A DNA stretch of 64,000 bases from Thiospirochaeta perfilievii. Its GTDB lineage: Bacteria > Spirochaetota > Spirochaetia > DSM-2461. Location: contig NZ_CP035807.1 in assembly GCF_008329945.1 (NCBI RefSeq), positions 2,418,001-2,482,000 on the forward strand, in the 5' to 3' direction. Below, piece by piece: positions 51,683 to 61,405 of the stretch. Below the pieces are notes generated by a model. It searched no databases. It was not told where the DNA came from and worked only from the letters and a program-made list of their open reading frames with translations. Each line of letters opens with the position of its first letter. Positions within the stretch are counted from its first letter, which is position 1. The translations under genes and the position numbers were made by a program.

Positions 51683-54040
51683 TCAGCCTCCATAACCACC
51701 AATAGAAGGGTAGTTTAATCCGTAGCCTGTCTCAAACGTAGGGTTTGGAGTATCGTTAGGAACATCTCCTAACTGTTGGCTTAAAGACTCCCATGTACTT
51801 GGGATCTCAAAGGGAAGTCTTCCTTCAGGTTTGTTTCCACCTTGGAAGAATACAACATCAAGGAATGCCTTATCTGTTGCTGCAAAGTCAATTATCATAC
51901 CATCAATATCATCTAGGAAGCCAGAAATAATCCCTGGTCTAGAGTCTGTCATACCAATAATAACTTTAAGATCTGGGTTTCCAGCTTTAGCCTTTAATGC
52001 TCTCTCTAAAGCGGCCTTACTATCTGAGTATCCTAGGTATGTCATATAACCCTGTCCAATCATTCCTGAACCTGTTAGGTTACTCCAGTCATCAAAAACC
52101 CACGGTCCAAAATTACCATAAGCTTCACCTGGGTTTGTAGTTACTTTTACAAGTTCATCAGTGTATGTTTTATTCTCTCTATCGTAAACATATACAGGAT
52201 CATCATAGTTTAAAGGTGTTGCTCCTGTTGTTCCAAAATATGTAGCTCCTCTAGAGAATATTCTAGTAATCGCAACATCGGCATCTTTTATGTTGTCTAC
52301 AAAGTTAATATTTAAATACTGTGAATCTGTTGATACAGCTTTACTTTTTCCTTGACCACTATCTGCATTAGGGTATGCACTGTCAAAATATACATCAACT
52401 TTACCATTACCATTTAAATCTACAGCGTTTATATAGGTTTCATCTGTTCCATTAATAGGAAGAATAGGGCTATTTTCTGCAACATCAATACTTTTAACTA
52501 GTGTCATAGCTTTTTTCATTGCAGATTCAGCCGCATCGTTTCTCTCTTTATATAGAGGACCGTTTGGATCCCAGAATTTTTCTGCTATATCTAAATTGAT
52601 ATATGGGTTTTCAAAAAGACCTAATTTGAATTGTAGTTCTAACGCTCTAGTTGCGGCTGTATTTATAACATCTTCAGATATTAAACCAAACTCAAACGCT
52701 TCTTTCCATAGTTCTGTAAAGTCTTTTCCACCATATTGATAAGTTCCAGCATTTAACATCTCAGCTAAAATTTCTGGTTTCTCTTTAATATTCTCATGAC
52801 CCCATGGACTAGATGTTCCAATCCCCCAGTCTGATAGAACAGCACCTTTGAAACCAATTCTTGTTTTTAGTAGATCTGTCATTATTTTGGTAGAGAAAGC
52901 TGCACCTTCATCAATAGGTTTCCCGTTAACAATATCTTTATACTCTTCTACATCGATAATACTGTAACATGCCATTGTTGCTGCAGCTCCAGCTTCAACA
53001 GCCGCTATAAAAGGTTTTAAATGTTCTTCCAGGTTATTTCCAGGGAACAGGCTATACTTACCCGCTTCTGTATGGCTATCCATACCCTCTTCAACTGAAC
53101 CAGATCCAGGTATATGTTTTACTGTTGTTGCCATACCCCATGGTTTTAGCTCGCTTCCACCCTGCATTGCTTGAATAAGAACCTTAATATGTTTTGCTGT
53201 TAAATCACCATTAGAGTGAATAACCTGGGAAATCCTTGCCCATCTAGGATCTGTTGCAATATCTGCCTGGGGTCCTAATAACATCTGATGTCCTGCCATT
53301 CTCATCTCTGCAGCGACAGTTTCTCCAAATATTTTAGTAGTTTTTAAGTCATCTGCTGCACCTAATCCGATGTAGTAAGGCCATTTAGAGAGACCTGTAG
53401 GACTAATATCATCTCCAGCCCACCCATTATGTGCTGGGTCTGAACTTATAATCATAGGAATACCCCATTTGCTTCTCTCAACTAAACCCTGGATATTGTT
53501 ATTATATTTAACCTCATCCATTGGAGCTATTTCCATGTTATCATTAACATATCTTAGCCCGTTAGTTAATAAGGAAAAGGGAATAGAGGATGAAGTATCA
53601 TCATATGTTCCATCGGCATTAATTCCTTCGATACCGTAATATAGTATATCTTCAGCTTCATTTTTAGTCATCTCGGTATTTCCAGACTCACCTAGCCAGT
53701 TTAACAGCCCTAGTCTTTCAGCAACACTCATTTGACTTACAAGATCAGTTGCTCTCTCTGTTGGAGTTAATCTCCAGTCCTCATATAGATCTAGTTTTTT
53801 ATTTCCGTTGGAATCCTTAAACTCTAGACCGCTTTTTTTAATAATACTTTTTTCTGATCCTGTAGCTAGAATCGGACCTGTACCTTCGGTTGGTAGGTCA
53901 GGATTTTTAGCTAAATAATCTTGGTATAAACCAATTTCTGGTTGCTCACTGTAGATACTCTTCTCAAAATGATTTTTATTACAGCTTGTAACTGAAAAAA
54001 TTAGTCCTATTGTACTTAAAACTACTATCAATCTCTTCAC
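51683..54040 (-). CDS. GH3 family glycosidase lipoprotein
   Basis: 785 aa. The signal peptide ends SVTSCNK, a lipobox Cys at about 20. The domains come in normal order: GH3 N-domain with LLGPQADIATDPRWARISQV, KHIPGSGSVEEGMDSH and nucleophile Asp404 in AVLSDWGIGTS; then the C-domain (AMKKAMTLVKSIDVAENSPI). The end (PEGRLPFEIPSTWESLSQQL, FETGYGLNYPS) closes the fold without a fibronectin domain. It is probably exposed at the membrane surface, splitting oligosaccharides outside the cytosol. An internal DLNGNGKVDVYFD is a calcium-loop-like insert. Divergent from the permuted GH3 gene, with three palindromes between. Confidence 0.92.
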   Translation of the reverse strand: MKRLIVVLSTIGLIFSVTSCNKNHFEKSIYSEQPEIGLYQDYLAKNPDLPTEGTGPILATGSEKSIIKKSGLEFKDSNGNKKLDLYEDWRLTPTERATDLVSQMSVAERLGLLNWLGESGNTEMTKNEAEDILYYGIEGINADGTYDDTSSSIPFSLLTNGLRYVNDNMEIAPMDEVKYNNNIQGLVERSKWGIPMIISSDPAHNGWAGDDISPTGLSKWPYYIGLGAADDLKTTKIFGETVAAEMRMAGHQMLLGPQADIATDPRWARISQVIHSNGDLTAKHIKVLIQAMQGGSELKPWGMATTVKHIPGSGSVEEGMDSHTEAGKYSLFPGNNLEEHLKPFIAAVEAGAAATMACYSIIDVEEYKDIVNGKPIDEGAAFSTKIMTDLLKTRIGFKGAVLSDWGIGTSSPWGHENIKEKPEILAEMLNAGTYQYGGKDFTELWKEAFEFGLISEDVINTAATRALELQFKLGLFENPYINLDIAEKFWDPNGPLYKERNDAAESAMKKAMTLVKSIDVAENSPILPINGTDETYINAVDLNGNGKVDVYFDSAYPNADSGQGKSKAVSTDSQYLNINFVDNIKDADVAITRIFSRGATYFGTTGATPLNYDDPVYVYDRENKTYTDELVKVTTNPGEAYGNFGPWVFDDWSNLTGSGMIGQGYMTYLGYSDSKAALERALKAKAGNPDLKVIIGMTDSRPGIISGFLDDIDGMIIDFAATDKAFLDVVFFQGGNKPEGRLPFEIPSTWESLSQQLGDVPNDTPNPTFETGYGLNYPSIGGYGG

Positions 54041-54107
54041 TCTATTGATACCTCCATTTTTTATATTAAAATCCTAGCATGAGAATTTGGAGACGACCAT
54101 AAGCAGT

Positions 54108-54169
54108 AAGTTGTTGCCTTGTAACTTAAAGTTTATAGGTAAACTATAAGTTGTTACCCTGTAACAACT
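54108..54169. promoter_or_regulatory. Three adjacent palindromes between divergent GH3 genes
   Basis: Box 1 is an imperfect dyad (AAGTT...AACTT, 54108-54127). Box 2 is a perfect 6+4+6 dyad, AGTTTA-TAGG-TAAACT (54130-54145). Box 3 is a perfect 9+3+9 dyad, AGTTGTTAC-CCT-GTAACAACT (54149-54169). Boxes 1 and 3 are near-copies in the same orientation exactly 40 bp apart, i.e. about four helical turns. They sit between the starts at 54040 (minus) and 54251 (plus), so one regulator could control both genes. Confidence 0.65.
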
Positions 54170-54250
54170 AGATGATGGCTGATAAATAAAACCCATGATA
54201 TATTTAGCTTACAATTATGTTATTAGAGCCAAAATAATAAGGAGATATAG

Positions 54251-57145
54251 ATGAAAAAGATTAAAAGTAAGAAACAGATGAGACGATCTTGGATTATTAC
54301 TTTATCAGTAATTGTTGCAGTTACACTACTATTAAATGTAGTTATTAACATTTTTAGTGGTTATGCTGACCTTTATATAGGTAAGGGTAAGGCCATTATT
54401 ACTGCTGCTGAAGGAACAGAGAACTGGGACAGCGAGTATTATACTTTAGATTATAAAAGTGAAGATGATCTTAAAGCTGCTGCTGGAAAGGTTGTAGAGG
54501 AGCTTGTGGCTGAAGGTGCGGTTTTATTAAAAAACAATGGAGTTCTTCCCTTAAAATCAACTTCTGCTAATAAGAAAAAAATAACACTTTTAGGTAGAGA
54601 TAGTGTAGACTCTGTATTTGGTGGATCAGGTTCTGGTTCTGTAGATGTTTCAACAGTAATTGATCTAAAAACAGCCCTATTAAACTCCCATTATGATATA
54701 AATGAAGAGGTTTACTCTCTATTTGATAGTTTTGCATCATATAAAATGGGGCGAAATAGCTTTGGACAACCTGTTAAAAAGTATGATAACCCTAAGGCTG
54801 ATATTGTTATGGATAAACCTGAAGTTTCTACCTATACAATTGGAGAGATGCCAGCTTCTTACTTTACAGAATCCGCAATTAATAGCTTTAAATCCTATAA
54901 TGATGCGGCTATTATAACCTTTGGCCGTGGTGGTGGGGAAGGTGGTGACCTAACAAAGGATATGTATGGCTTTGATGATAATTACACTATAGGCCAACAC
55001 CAGCTTGAACTAAATAAAGATGAAAAAGATCTATTAGAGATAGCTAAAGTTAATTTTGATAAGGTTATTGTTTTAATAAACTCAAGTACACCAATGGAGC
55101 TAGGAATTTTAGAAGATGACCCTAAAATTGATGCCGTTTTATGGATTGGTTCCCCAGGGCAAACTGGTTTTAATGCTGTTGGAGATATTTTAAATGGAAC
55201 AGTTAACCCATCTGGTAAAACAGTAGATATATATGCTAGGGATTTTACCAAAGATCCTACCTTTGTAAACTTTGGAAACTATCAATACTCTAATATAAGT
55301 AGAAATAACTCCTATGGAGATGGTTTTTTTGTAGAGTATGAAGAGGGTATCTATATAGGTTACAAATATTATGAAACAGCTGCCTATGAAAACTTTATTA
55401 ATTATGACAGCGCAGTTGTTTATCCCTTTGGATATGGTTTAAGTTATACAGAGTTTGACTGGGAAATTGTAAATAAAGAGTTAGGCAATGTTGACGGAAG
55501 TATTAAAATAGATGTTAAAGTTACAAATGTTGGAGATTATCCTGGTAAGGATGTAGTTGAGTTATTCTACTCTGCTCCATATACAAAGGGTGGAATTGAA
55601 AAATCATCAGTTGAGTTTGCAGATTTTGCTAAAACATCCCTGCTTAAACCAGGTGAATCTGAAACTTTAAGTCTTCAGCTATCTGTTGAGGATATGGCCT
55701 CCTATGATTATAAAGATAATAGGGCTTATGTTTTAGAAGAGGGTGAGTATAAACTAAGAGTACAAACCGACTCCCACAATAAAAAAATAGGTCTAGATGA
55801 GATTGTTTACACAGTTTTAAAAACTGTTGTCTATAACTCTAAAAACCCTAGAAATTCAGATGATTTAGTTGCAACTAACCAGTTTGATGATGTTTCTAAA
55901 GAGTTAAACTCTATGTCTAGAAGTGATTTTGAAGGAACTTTTCCCACAGCTCCAACTGCTGAGGACTTAAAGGCTAATAGTGCAGTTTTAGAAGCTTTTG
56001 CTCCATATTTTGTAGATGATCATATAGACTCTACCCAGAGTAAACCTGTGACAGGGGAGAAAAACGGTGTCTCTTTAATAAATATGAGAGGCTTAGATTT
56101 TGATGATCCTCTATGGGATACACTTCTTAATCAACTTACAACTGAAGAGATATTAGCTGTAACTATAAGCGCAGCGTATAATACAGGGGAGATTGAATCT
56201 GTTGGTAAACCTGCTACAGTAGACTTAGATGGTCCAGCTGGATTAAACTCCTTTATGGGTGCATCTTTACACGGAATTGCCTATCCTTCCGCTGTTGTTA
56301 TCTCTTCATCATTTAACAAAGATTTAGCTTTTAAAATGGGTGAGATGTTAGGAAATGAAGGTCTATTCTACGGTGTAAATGGATGGTATGGACCTGCAGC
56401 TAATATTCATAGGTCTCCATTTGCTGGTAGAAACTTTGAGTACTACTCTGAGGATGGGGTATTATCTGGTAAAATAGCTGCTAAGGCAATTGAAGGGGCT
56501 GCAAGTAAGGGTGTTTACTCTTTTATGAAGCACTTTGCGTTAAATGATCAGGAGACAAACAGAACAAATAATGGAGTTTCAACCTGGGCAGATGAACAAG
56601 CTATAAGAGAGATATATTTAAAACCCTTCGAAATTGCGGTTAAAACAGCTAGAAATGAAATTAAATATATTTCAGATAAGGATGGAACTATATCACAAAA
56701 AGAAATTCCTGCTACAACAGCAATAATGAGTTCGTTTAATAGAGTTGGTGGTACTTGGGCCGGTGGTTCATCTGCACTTGTACAAACTGTATTAAGAGAT
56801 GAGTGGGGATTTACAGGTTTTGTTTTAAGTGACTTTAACCTTTATAGTCATATGAATGCAAACCAAGGTTTAGCAGCAGGAACAGATTTACAGTTAACAA
56901 TGACTGGAATGAAATCCTATGATGATGAAGATAGTGCCACTACGGCTAACTACTTAAGAAGAGCTGCCCATAGATTATTTTATACTGTTACCCATAGTAA
57001 TGCTATGAACGGCATAATACCTGGTTCTACTGTAAAATTTACTACGGCTCCATGGAAAATTGGATTAATAGTTTTTAATATTATTATGTTGTTATTAATT
57101 GTATTAAAGACGATATCATATAGAAATAAAAGAAAGTCTCTTTAA
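54251..57145 (+). CDS. Circularly permuted, membrane-anchored GH3 glycosidase
   Basis: 964 aa. Membrane helix at about 13-36 (WIITLSVIVAVTLLLNVVIN). The domain order is permuted: the GH3 C-terminal domain comes first (EGAVLLKNNGVLPLKS, about 87), then the fibronectin III-like domain (YPFGYGLSYTEFDWEIVNKE, about 393). The catalytic N-domain follows (about 615-915): ATVDLDGPAGLNSF, GPAANIHRSPFAGRNFEYYS, MKHFALNDQETNR, and nucleophile Asp861 in FVLSDFNLYSH (SDF where most have SDW). A second membrane helix (IGLIVFNIIMLLLIVLKTI, about 937-955) follows. With both ends in the membrane, the enzyme would be outside the cytosol. AAGGAGA before the ATG. Confidence 0.93.
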   Translation: MKKIKSKKQMRRSWIITLSVIVAVTLLLNVVINIFSGYADLYIGKGKAIITAAEGTENWDSEYYTLDYKSEDDLKAAAGKVVEELVAEGAVLLKNNGVLPLKSTSANKKKITLLGRDSVDSVFGGSGSGSVDVSTVIDLKTALLNSHYDINEEVYSLFDSFASYKMGRNSFGQPVKKYDNPKADIVMDKPEVSTYTIGEMPASYFTESAINSFKSYNDAAIITFGRGGGEGGDLTKDMYGFDDNYTIGQHQLELNKDEKDLLEIAKVNFDKVIVLINSSTPMELGILEDDPKIDAVLWIGSPGQTGFNAVGDILNGTVNPSGKTVDIYARDFTKDPTFVNFGNYQYSNISRNNSYGDGFFVEYEEGIYIGYKYYETAAYENFINYDSAVVYPFGYGLSYTEFDWEIVNKELGNVDGSIKIDVKVTNVGDYPGKDVVELFYSAPYTKGGIEKSSVEFADFAKTSLLKPGESETLSLQLSVEDMASYDYKDNRAYVLEEGEYKLRVQTDSHNKKIGLDEIVYTVLKTVVYNSKNPRNSDDLVATNQFDDVSKELNSMSRSDFEGTFPTAPTAEDLKANSAVLEAFAPYFVDDHIDSTQSKPVTGEKNGVSLINMRGLDFDDPLWDTLLNQLTTEEILAVTISAAYNTGEIESVGKPATVDLDGPAGLNSFMGASLHGIAYPSAVVISSSFNKDLAFKMGEMLGNEGLFYGVNGWYGPAANIHRSPFAGRNFEYYSEDGVLSGKIAAKAIEGAASKGVYSFMKHFALNDQETNRTNNGVSTWADEQAIREIYLKPFEIAVKTARNEIKYISDKDGTISQKEIPATTAIMSSFNRVGGTWAGGSSALVQTVLRDEWGFTGFVLSDFNLYSHMNANQGLAAGTDLQLTMTGMKSYDDEDSATTANYLRRAAHRLFYTVTHSNAMNGIIPGSTVKFTTAPWKIGLIVFNIIMLLLIVLKTISYRNKRKSL

Positions 57146-57152
57146 ATTATTC

Positions 57153-57199
57153 AATGAAAGGGCGGGATCCATAGGGTTCCATCCTTTCATTTTTTCTTT
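57153..57199 (+). terminator. Terminator of the permuted GH3 gene
   Basis: AATGAAAGG (57153-57161) / CCTTTCATT (57183-57191), with an inner partly paired loop, followed by TTTTTCTTTT. Confidence 0.88.
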
Positions 57200-57254
57200 T
57201 ATTTACAAATTAGAAGTTATCTATAATAATATTTTACATAGAGAGGAATATATA

Positions 57255-58280
57255 ATGAAATTATTATCTGTAATAGTTCCATGTTATAACTCAGAGAGTT
57301 ATATGGAATTTTGTTTAGACTCCCTTCTAGCTACAGAGAACAAAGATATTGAAATTATAGTAGTTAACGATGGATCAAAGGATAAAACAGGAGAGATTGC
57401 AGATAGTTATAGCTCTAGATTTCCAGACATTGTTAAAGTTATACATCAGGATAATGGAGGGCACGGAGAAGCTATAAACTCTGGTCTTAAATCTGCAACA
57501 GGTCTTTACTTTAAGGTTGTTGATAGTGATGATTGGGTTAATAGGGAAGCTTATAATAAAATCCTTGATACACTTAGTAGGTTTGATCAAGATGAAAATA
57601 TTCTTGATTTAGTAATTAGCAACTTCGTATACGAAAAAGAGGGTGCTAAAAATAAAAAAACAATGAGTTATACTAAAATGCTTCCAAAGGGTAGGGTCTT
57701 TTCCTGGAATGATGTTAGAAGTATTAAACTTGGACAATATATATTAATGCACTCTGTTATATATAAGACAGAGCTTCTTAAACAAATAGATTTAAAACTT
57801 CCAAAACACACATTCTACGTGGACAATATTTTTGTTTATGTACCCCTAATTTATGTTAAAAAGATCTACTATGTGGATGTGGACTTTTATAGATATTTTA
57901 TTGGAAGGGATGACCAGTCTGTTAATGAACAGGTCATGATTAGAAGAGTAGATCAACAAATTAGAGTAAATAAGATAATGCTCGAACATTATAAAAATGT
58001 TCTAGATAAAAAAACAGATCATAAGCTTAAAAGATATATGTATCACTACCTAGAGATAATGACAGCAATATCTAGTATATTGTTAATTAACTCTGGAACA
58101 GTAGAGGACTTAGAAAAGAAGAGATCTTTATGGAAACTAATAAAGGAGTTTGATGAACTTCTATATTATAAACTACGTACAAGATTTTTTGGTGTAATAG
58201 TAAATATCCCAGGTAAATTAGGTCGTAAAATCTCTGTTGGACTCTATCGAATATCCCAAAAAGCCGTAGGTTTTAATTAA
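57255..58280 (+). CDS. Family 2 glycosyltransferase
   Basis: 341 aa. The GT-A domain has LLSVIVPCYNSESYMEFCLD, DIEIIVVNDGSKDKTGEIAD, GHGEAINSGLKSATG and the metal-binding DSDDW (about 93). There is no membrane helix. The C-terminal half is helical. It would add a sugar from a nucleotide- or lipid-linked donor. A GtrA-family gene lies two genes downstream; such pairs often move and add a lipid-linked sugar. AGAGAGG before the ATG. Confidence 0.92.
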   Translation: MKLLSVIVPCYNSESYMEFCLDSLLATENKDIEIIVVNDGSKDKTGEIADSYSSRFPDIVKVIHQDNGGHGEAINSGLKSATGLYFKVVDSDDWVNREAYNKILDTLSRFDQDENILDLVISNFVYEKEGAKNKKTMSYTKMLPKGRVFSWNDVRSIKLGQYILMHSVIYKTELLKQIDLKLPKHTFYVDNIFVYVPLIYVKKIYYVDVDFYRYFIGRDDQSVNEQVMIRRVDQQIRVNKIMLEHYKNVLDKKTDHKLKRYMYHYLEIMTAISSILLINSGTVEDLEKKRSLWKLIKEFDELLYYKLRTRFFGVIVNIPGKLGRKISVGLYRISQKAVGFN

Positions 58281-58472
58281 GGCTACCACTCAACTTTTAG
58301 TTACCCCCCTGTAAACATATTGCTTATGGTTTTAATAGAATAACCATTATACAATTCTCCATAGATTATAAAGAGAAACTTTATGATTTCTAGATTATGC
58401 CTAGAAGAAGGGGGGCTCTTTTTTTAGGTATTACAAGAGATAAATAATCTTAGGTAGTAATAGGAGATTAAA
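58281..58472 (+). other. Intergenic region before the second cytosolic GH3 gene
   Basis: 192 bp. GTTAC-CCCCCT-GTAAAC (58300-58316) faintly echoes the GTTAC-CCT-GTAAC boxes at 54149, but with a wider spacer and one mismatch. GGGGGCTCTTTTTTTAGG near 58420 may be a terminator remnant of the GT2 gene, but I see no clean stem for it. TAGGAGATT provides the ribosome-binding site of the next gene. Confidence 0.4.
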
Positions 58473-60893
58473 ATGAAATATCAAGAACTAATCGATAAGA
58501 TGACAATAGATGAGAAAGTTTCCCTTTTATCTGGAAAGGACTTTTGGCAGACAAAGTCTATTGATCGTTTAAATATTCCTTCAATGTTTTTAGCAGATGG
58601 CCCTCATGGATTAAGAAAGCAGGCCGCAGATGCTGACCATTTAGGACTTAATGCGGGGATAGCTGCCACTTGTTTCCCTACATCAGCAACAATTGCTAAT
58701 AGTTGGGATATTACATTAGGGGAGAGACTTGGGAGTGCATTAGGCCAAGAGGCACTATCTGAGGGTGTTAATATAATATTAGGCCCTGGGCTAAACATTA
58801 AAAGAAGTCCTCTGTGTGGAAGAAACTTTGAGTATTTTAGTGAGGATCCATACCTCTCTGGAAAGATGGCCTCAGGTTATATTAAAGGGATTCAGAAAGA
58901 GGGTATTGCAGCCTGTCCTAAGCACTTTGTTGCTAATAATCAAGAGTTATTTAGAATGATAAATGATTCTGTAATTGATAAGAGAACCCTATATGAAATC
59001 TACTTAACAGGATTTGAAATTGCTGTTAAAGAGGGTAATCCGAAGGCTATAATGTCGGCATATAATAAAATAAACGGTACCTACGCAAATGAGCACAAAG
59101 AGCTTTTAAACGATGTGTTAGTAGAAGATTGGGGATTTAAAGGTATTGTTGTATCCGACTGGGGTGGAAGTAATGAGCATATAGATGGAGTTGCTTCTGG
59201 AAGCCATTTAGAGATGCCATCCACAGGGGGAGATAGTGATAGAGAGTTACTCTGTGCAGTAAAAGATGGACTTTTAGATGAGGCTCTTTTAGATAAAAGA
59301 GTTAATGAGTACCTTGAAGTTCTTTTTGAAATACAAATTGAGGGAAAGCAACGTAAGGCTAATTTTGATCTCCACCACAATATTGCCCGAGAAGCTGCTG
59401 AGGCATCAATAGTACTTCTAAAAAATGATGCCCAGATACTTCCACTTAAAAGAGACCAAAAAGTAGGGATTATAGGTAGTTTTGCAGATAAGCCACGTTA
59501 TCAGGGAGCTGGATCTAGTTTAGTTAATCCAGCTAGGTTAGAAAATACTCTAGATGAAATTAAAAATAGGGATCTAACCTTTGTTGGATATGAGAGTGGG
59601 GATGACATATTAAGGGCTAAAACTCTAGCAAGTAGTGTGGATGTGGTTCTTCTATACTTAGGTTTAGATGATGCTAGCGAAACAGAGGGGTTAGATAGGT
59701 CCCACCTAAATCTTATAGAGAAACAGATAGAACTTCTTGATAACTTAAGTTTAGAGAATAAAAATATTGTTGTTATTTTAAGTGGTGGATCAGCAATTCA
59801 GATGCCATGGTTAGATAAGTGTAAAGGTTTAATTCACGGTTATCTATCTGGACAGGCTGGGGCTAGTGCTATGCTTAATATTTTAACTGGGAAAGTTAAT
59901 CCTAGTGGTAAATTAGCAGAGACATATCCTTTAGAGTTATGTGATACTCCTGTATATAACTACTACCCAGGAAAAGAGAAGAGTAGTGAGTATCGAGAGG
60001 CTCTATATGTTGGTTATAGGTATTACGATACAGGGAGTGTAGACGTTCTGTTCCCCTTCGGTTTTGGTCTTTCCTATACCACCTTTGAGTACTCAAACTT
60101 AGAGGTAAGTAGGGAGGGTGTTGTTTTTGCTATTACTAATATGGGTACGATAGATGGAAGTGAAATTGTTCAACTCTACATTGGAAAAGAGTCAAAAAAT
60201 GTTTTTAGACCTAAAAAAGAGTTAAAAGGTTTCAAAAAAATATTCCTTAAAGCCGGGGAAAGTAAAGAGGTATCAATAGATTTTGATGATAAATCATTTA
60301 GATATTTTGATATAGAATCTAATCAATTTGAAGTAGAGAGTGGTGATTACAAAATTTATATAGCAGCATCCTCCACAGATATTAGATTAGAGGGAGGAAT
60401 CGTTATTGATGGAACAAAAGAATCAGTTGTATACGATCCAATAAAATATAAGAAGTACTATCTAGGCGATATTAAAAAGGTTGATGATGATGAATTTTCA
60501 TCCCTCTTAGGTCACGATATTCCTACTCCCTATTGGGATAGAGATCGGGATTTAGACCGTAATGATGCCATTGCCCAAATGGTGTATGCAAAAAGTGGTT
60601 TTGCCCGACTTATCCATAGGTTCCTAAGATTCCTAAAGGATAGATCTATAAAAAAAGGTAAGCCGGATTTGAACTTACTGTTTATATATCATGTTCCCTT
60701 TAGAGGTATCGAGAAGATGATGGGTGGTGTAGTAAATAAACAGATGGTTAACGCTCTACTAATTATTGTAAATGGCCACTTTTTTAAGGGTTGTAGGCTC
60801 TTTATTAAGGGATTTTTCAACTTAAAAAAACTTAACAAGGATACAAAAGAGAAATTAGTACATGCAGAAGAGTATATTAAGGAGAGTAAGTAA
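58473..60893 (+). CDS. GH3 family beta-glycosidase (cytosolic), second copy
   Basis: 806 aa, same length and build as the 48112 gene: LADGPHGLRKQA, GRNFEYFSEDPYLSGKMASG, PKHFVANNQE, nucleophile Asp229 in VVSDWGGSNEH. The C-domain is ASIVLLKNDAQILPLKR, the fibronectin III-like domain FPFGFGLSYTTFEYSNLEV, and the helical tail has VPFRGIEKMMGGVVNKQMV. No signal peptide. The two copies share blocks throughout but differ at many positions, so the duplication is old. The TAA is followed at once by the GTG of gtrA. AGGAGA before the ATG. Confidence 0.94.
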   Translation: MKYQELIDKMTIDEKVSLLSGKDFWQTKSIDRLNIPSMFLADGPHGLRKQAADADHLGLNAGIAATCFPTSATIANSWDITLGERLGSALGQEALSEGVNIILGPGLNIKRSPLCGRNFEYFSEDPYLSGKMASGYIKGIQKEGIAACPKHFVANNQELFRMINDSVIDKRTLYEIYLTGFEIAVKEGNPKAIMSAYNKINGTYANEHKELLNDVLVEDWGFKGIVVSDWGGSNEHIDGVASGSHLEMPSTGGDSDRELLCAVKDGLLDEALLDKRVNEYLEVLFEIQIEGKQRKANFDLHHNIAREAAEASIVLLKNDAQILPLKRDQKVGIIGSFADKPRYQGAGSSLVNPARLENTLDEIKNRDLTFVGYESGDDILRAKTLASSVDVVLLYLGLDDASETEGLDRSHLNLIEKQIELLDNLSLENKNIVVILSGGSAIQMPWLDKCKGLIHGYLSGQAGASAMLNILTGKVNPSGKLAETYPLELCDTPVYNYYPGKEKSSEYREALYVGYRYYDTGSVDVLFPFGFGLSYTTFEYSNLEVSREGVVFAITNMGTIDGSEIVQLYIGKESKNVFRPKKELKGFKKIFLKAGESKEVSIDFDDKSFRYFDIESNQFEVESGDYKIYIAASSTDIRLEGGIVIDGTKESVVYDPIKYKKYYLGDIKKVDDDEFSSLLGHDIPTPYWDRDRDLDRNDAIAQMVYAKSGFARLIHRFLRFLKDRSIKKGKPDLNLLFIYHVPFRGIEKMMGGVVNKQMVNALLIIVNGHFFKGCRLFIKGFFNLKKLNKDTKEKLVHAEEYIKESK

Positions 60894-61388
60894 GTGTTAA
60901 ACGCTATAAGAAAATTTAAAGAGAGCCACGCAAACGTATATGAATTTATTATGTTTAATCTACTAAGTAATATTGCTACAATTACAAACTTTACAGTGTT
61001 AAATATTAGTAGTAGTCTATTATTTAAAGGGTTTGCAGATAGGGACTTTCAGTTATGGATTTTTGATTATCCAGCTAAGAATGGTGGTTTAGGAAGTTTT
61101 ATTTCATTTTTACTAGCATATGCTAGTGCACAAATAGTTAATTTTGTTGTACAGAGAAAATTAGTATTTAACTCTAACCACAAATTAAGAGCTGCTATTC
61201 CTATTTATGTATTAACAATACTTGTTGTATATGTAATTTGTCTCTATGTTCCTACCCTAGTAATGACACCTTTAACAGGGCTTGTTGGTAGTATATGGGC
61301 AACTAACTTAACCAATGCTATAAACATTTTTATTCAGGTAATAATTATCTATCCTGTTTTAAAGTTTGTTGTAATGAAAAAGGTTTAA
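60894..61388 (+). CDS. GtrA-family membrane protein
   Basis: 164 aa with four membrane helices. ESHANVYEFIMFNLLSNIAT, then LAYASAQIVNFVVQRKLVFN (the NF..QR..VF family block) and IYVLTILVVYVICLYVPTL. GtrA-type proteins are thought to flip or support transfer of polyprenyl-linked sugars. The start is GTG, directly after the GH3 stop codon, so translation is coupled. It belongs with the GT2 gene upstream in function. Confidence 0.85.
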   Translation: MLNAIRKFKESHANVYEFIMFNLLSNIATITNFTVLNISSSLLFKGFADRDFQLWIFDYPAKNGGLGSFISFLLAYASAQIVNFVVQRKLVFNSNHKLRAAIPIYVLTILVVYVICLYVPTLVMTPLTGLVGSIWATNLTNAINIFIQVIIIYPVLKFVVMKKV

Positions 61389-61405
61389 TTCATAAAGGAG
61401 AAAAT

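Noticed and set aside
58300-58316. Fourth copy of the GTTAC...GTAAC operator before the second cytosolic GH3 gene
   Set aside because: The spacer is 6 instead of 3 bp and the arms match over only about four bases, which is too weak in A+T-rich DNA.
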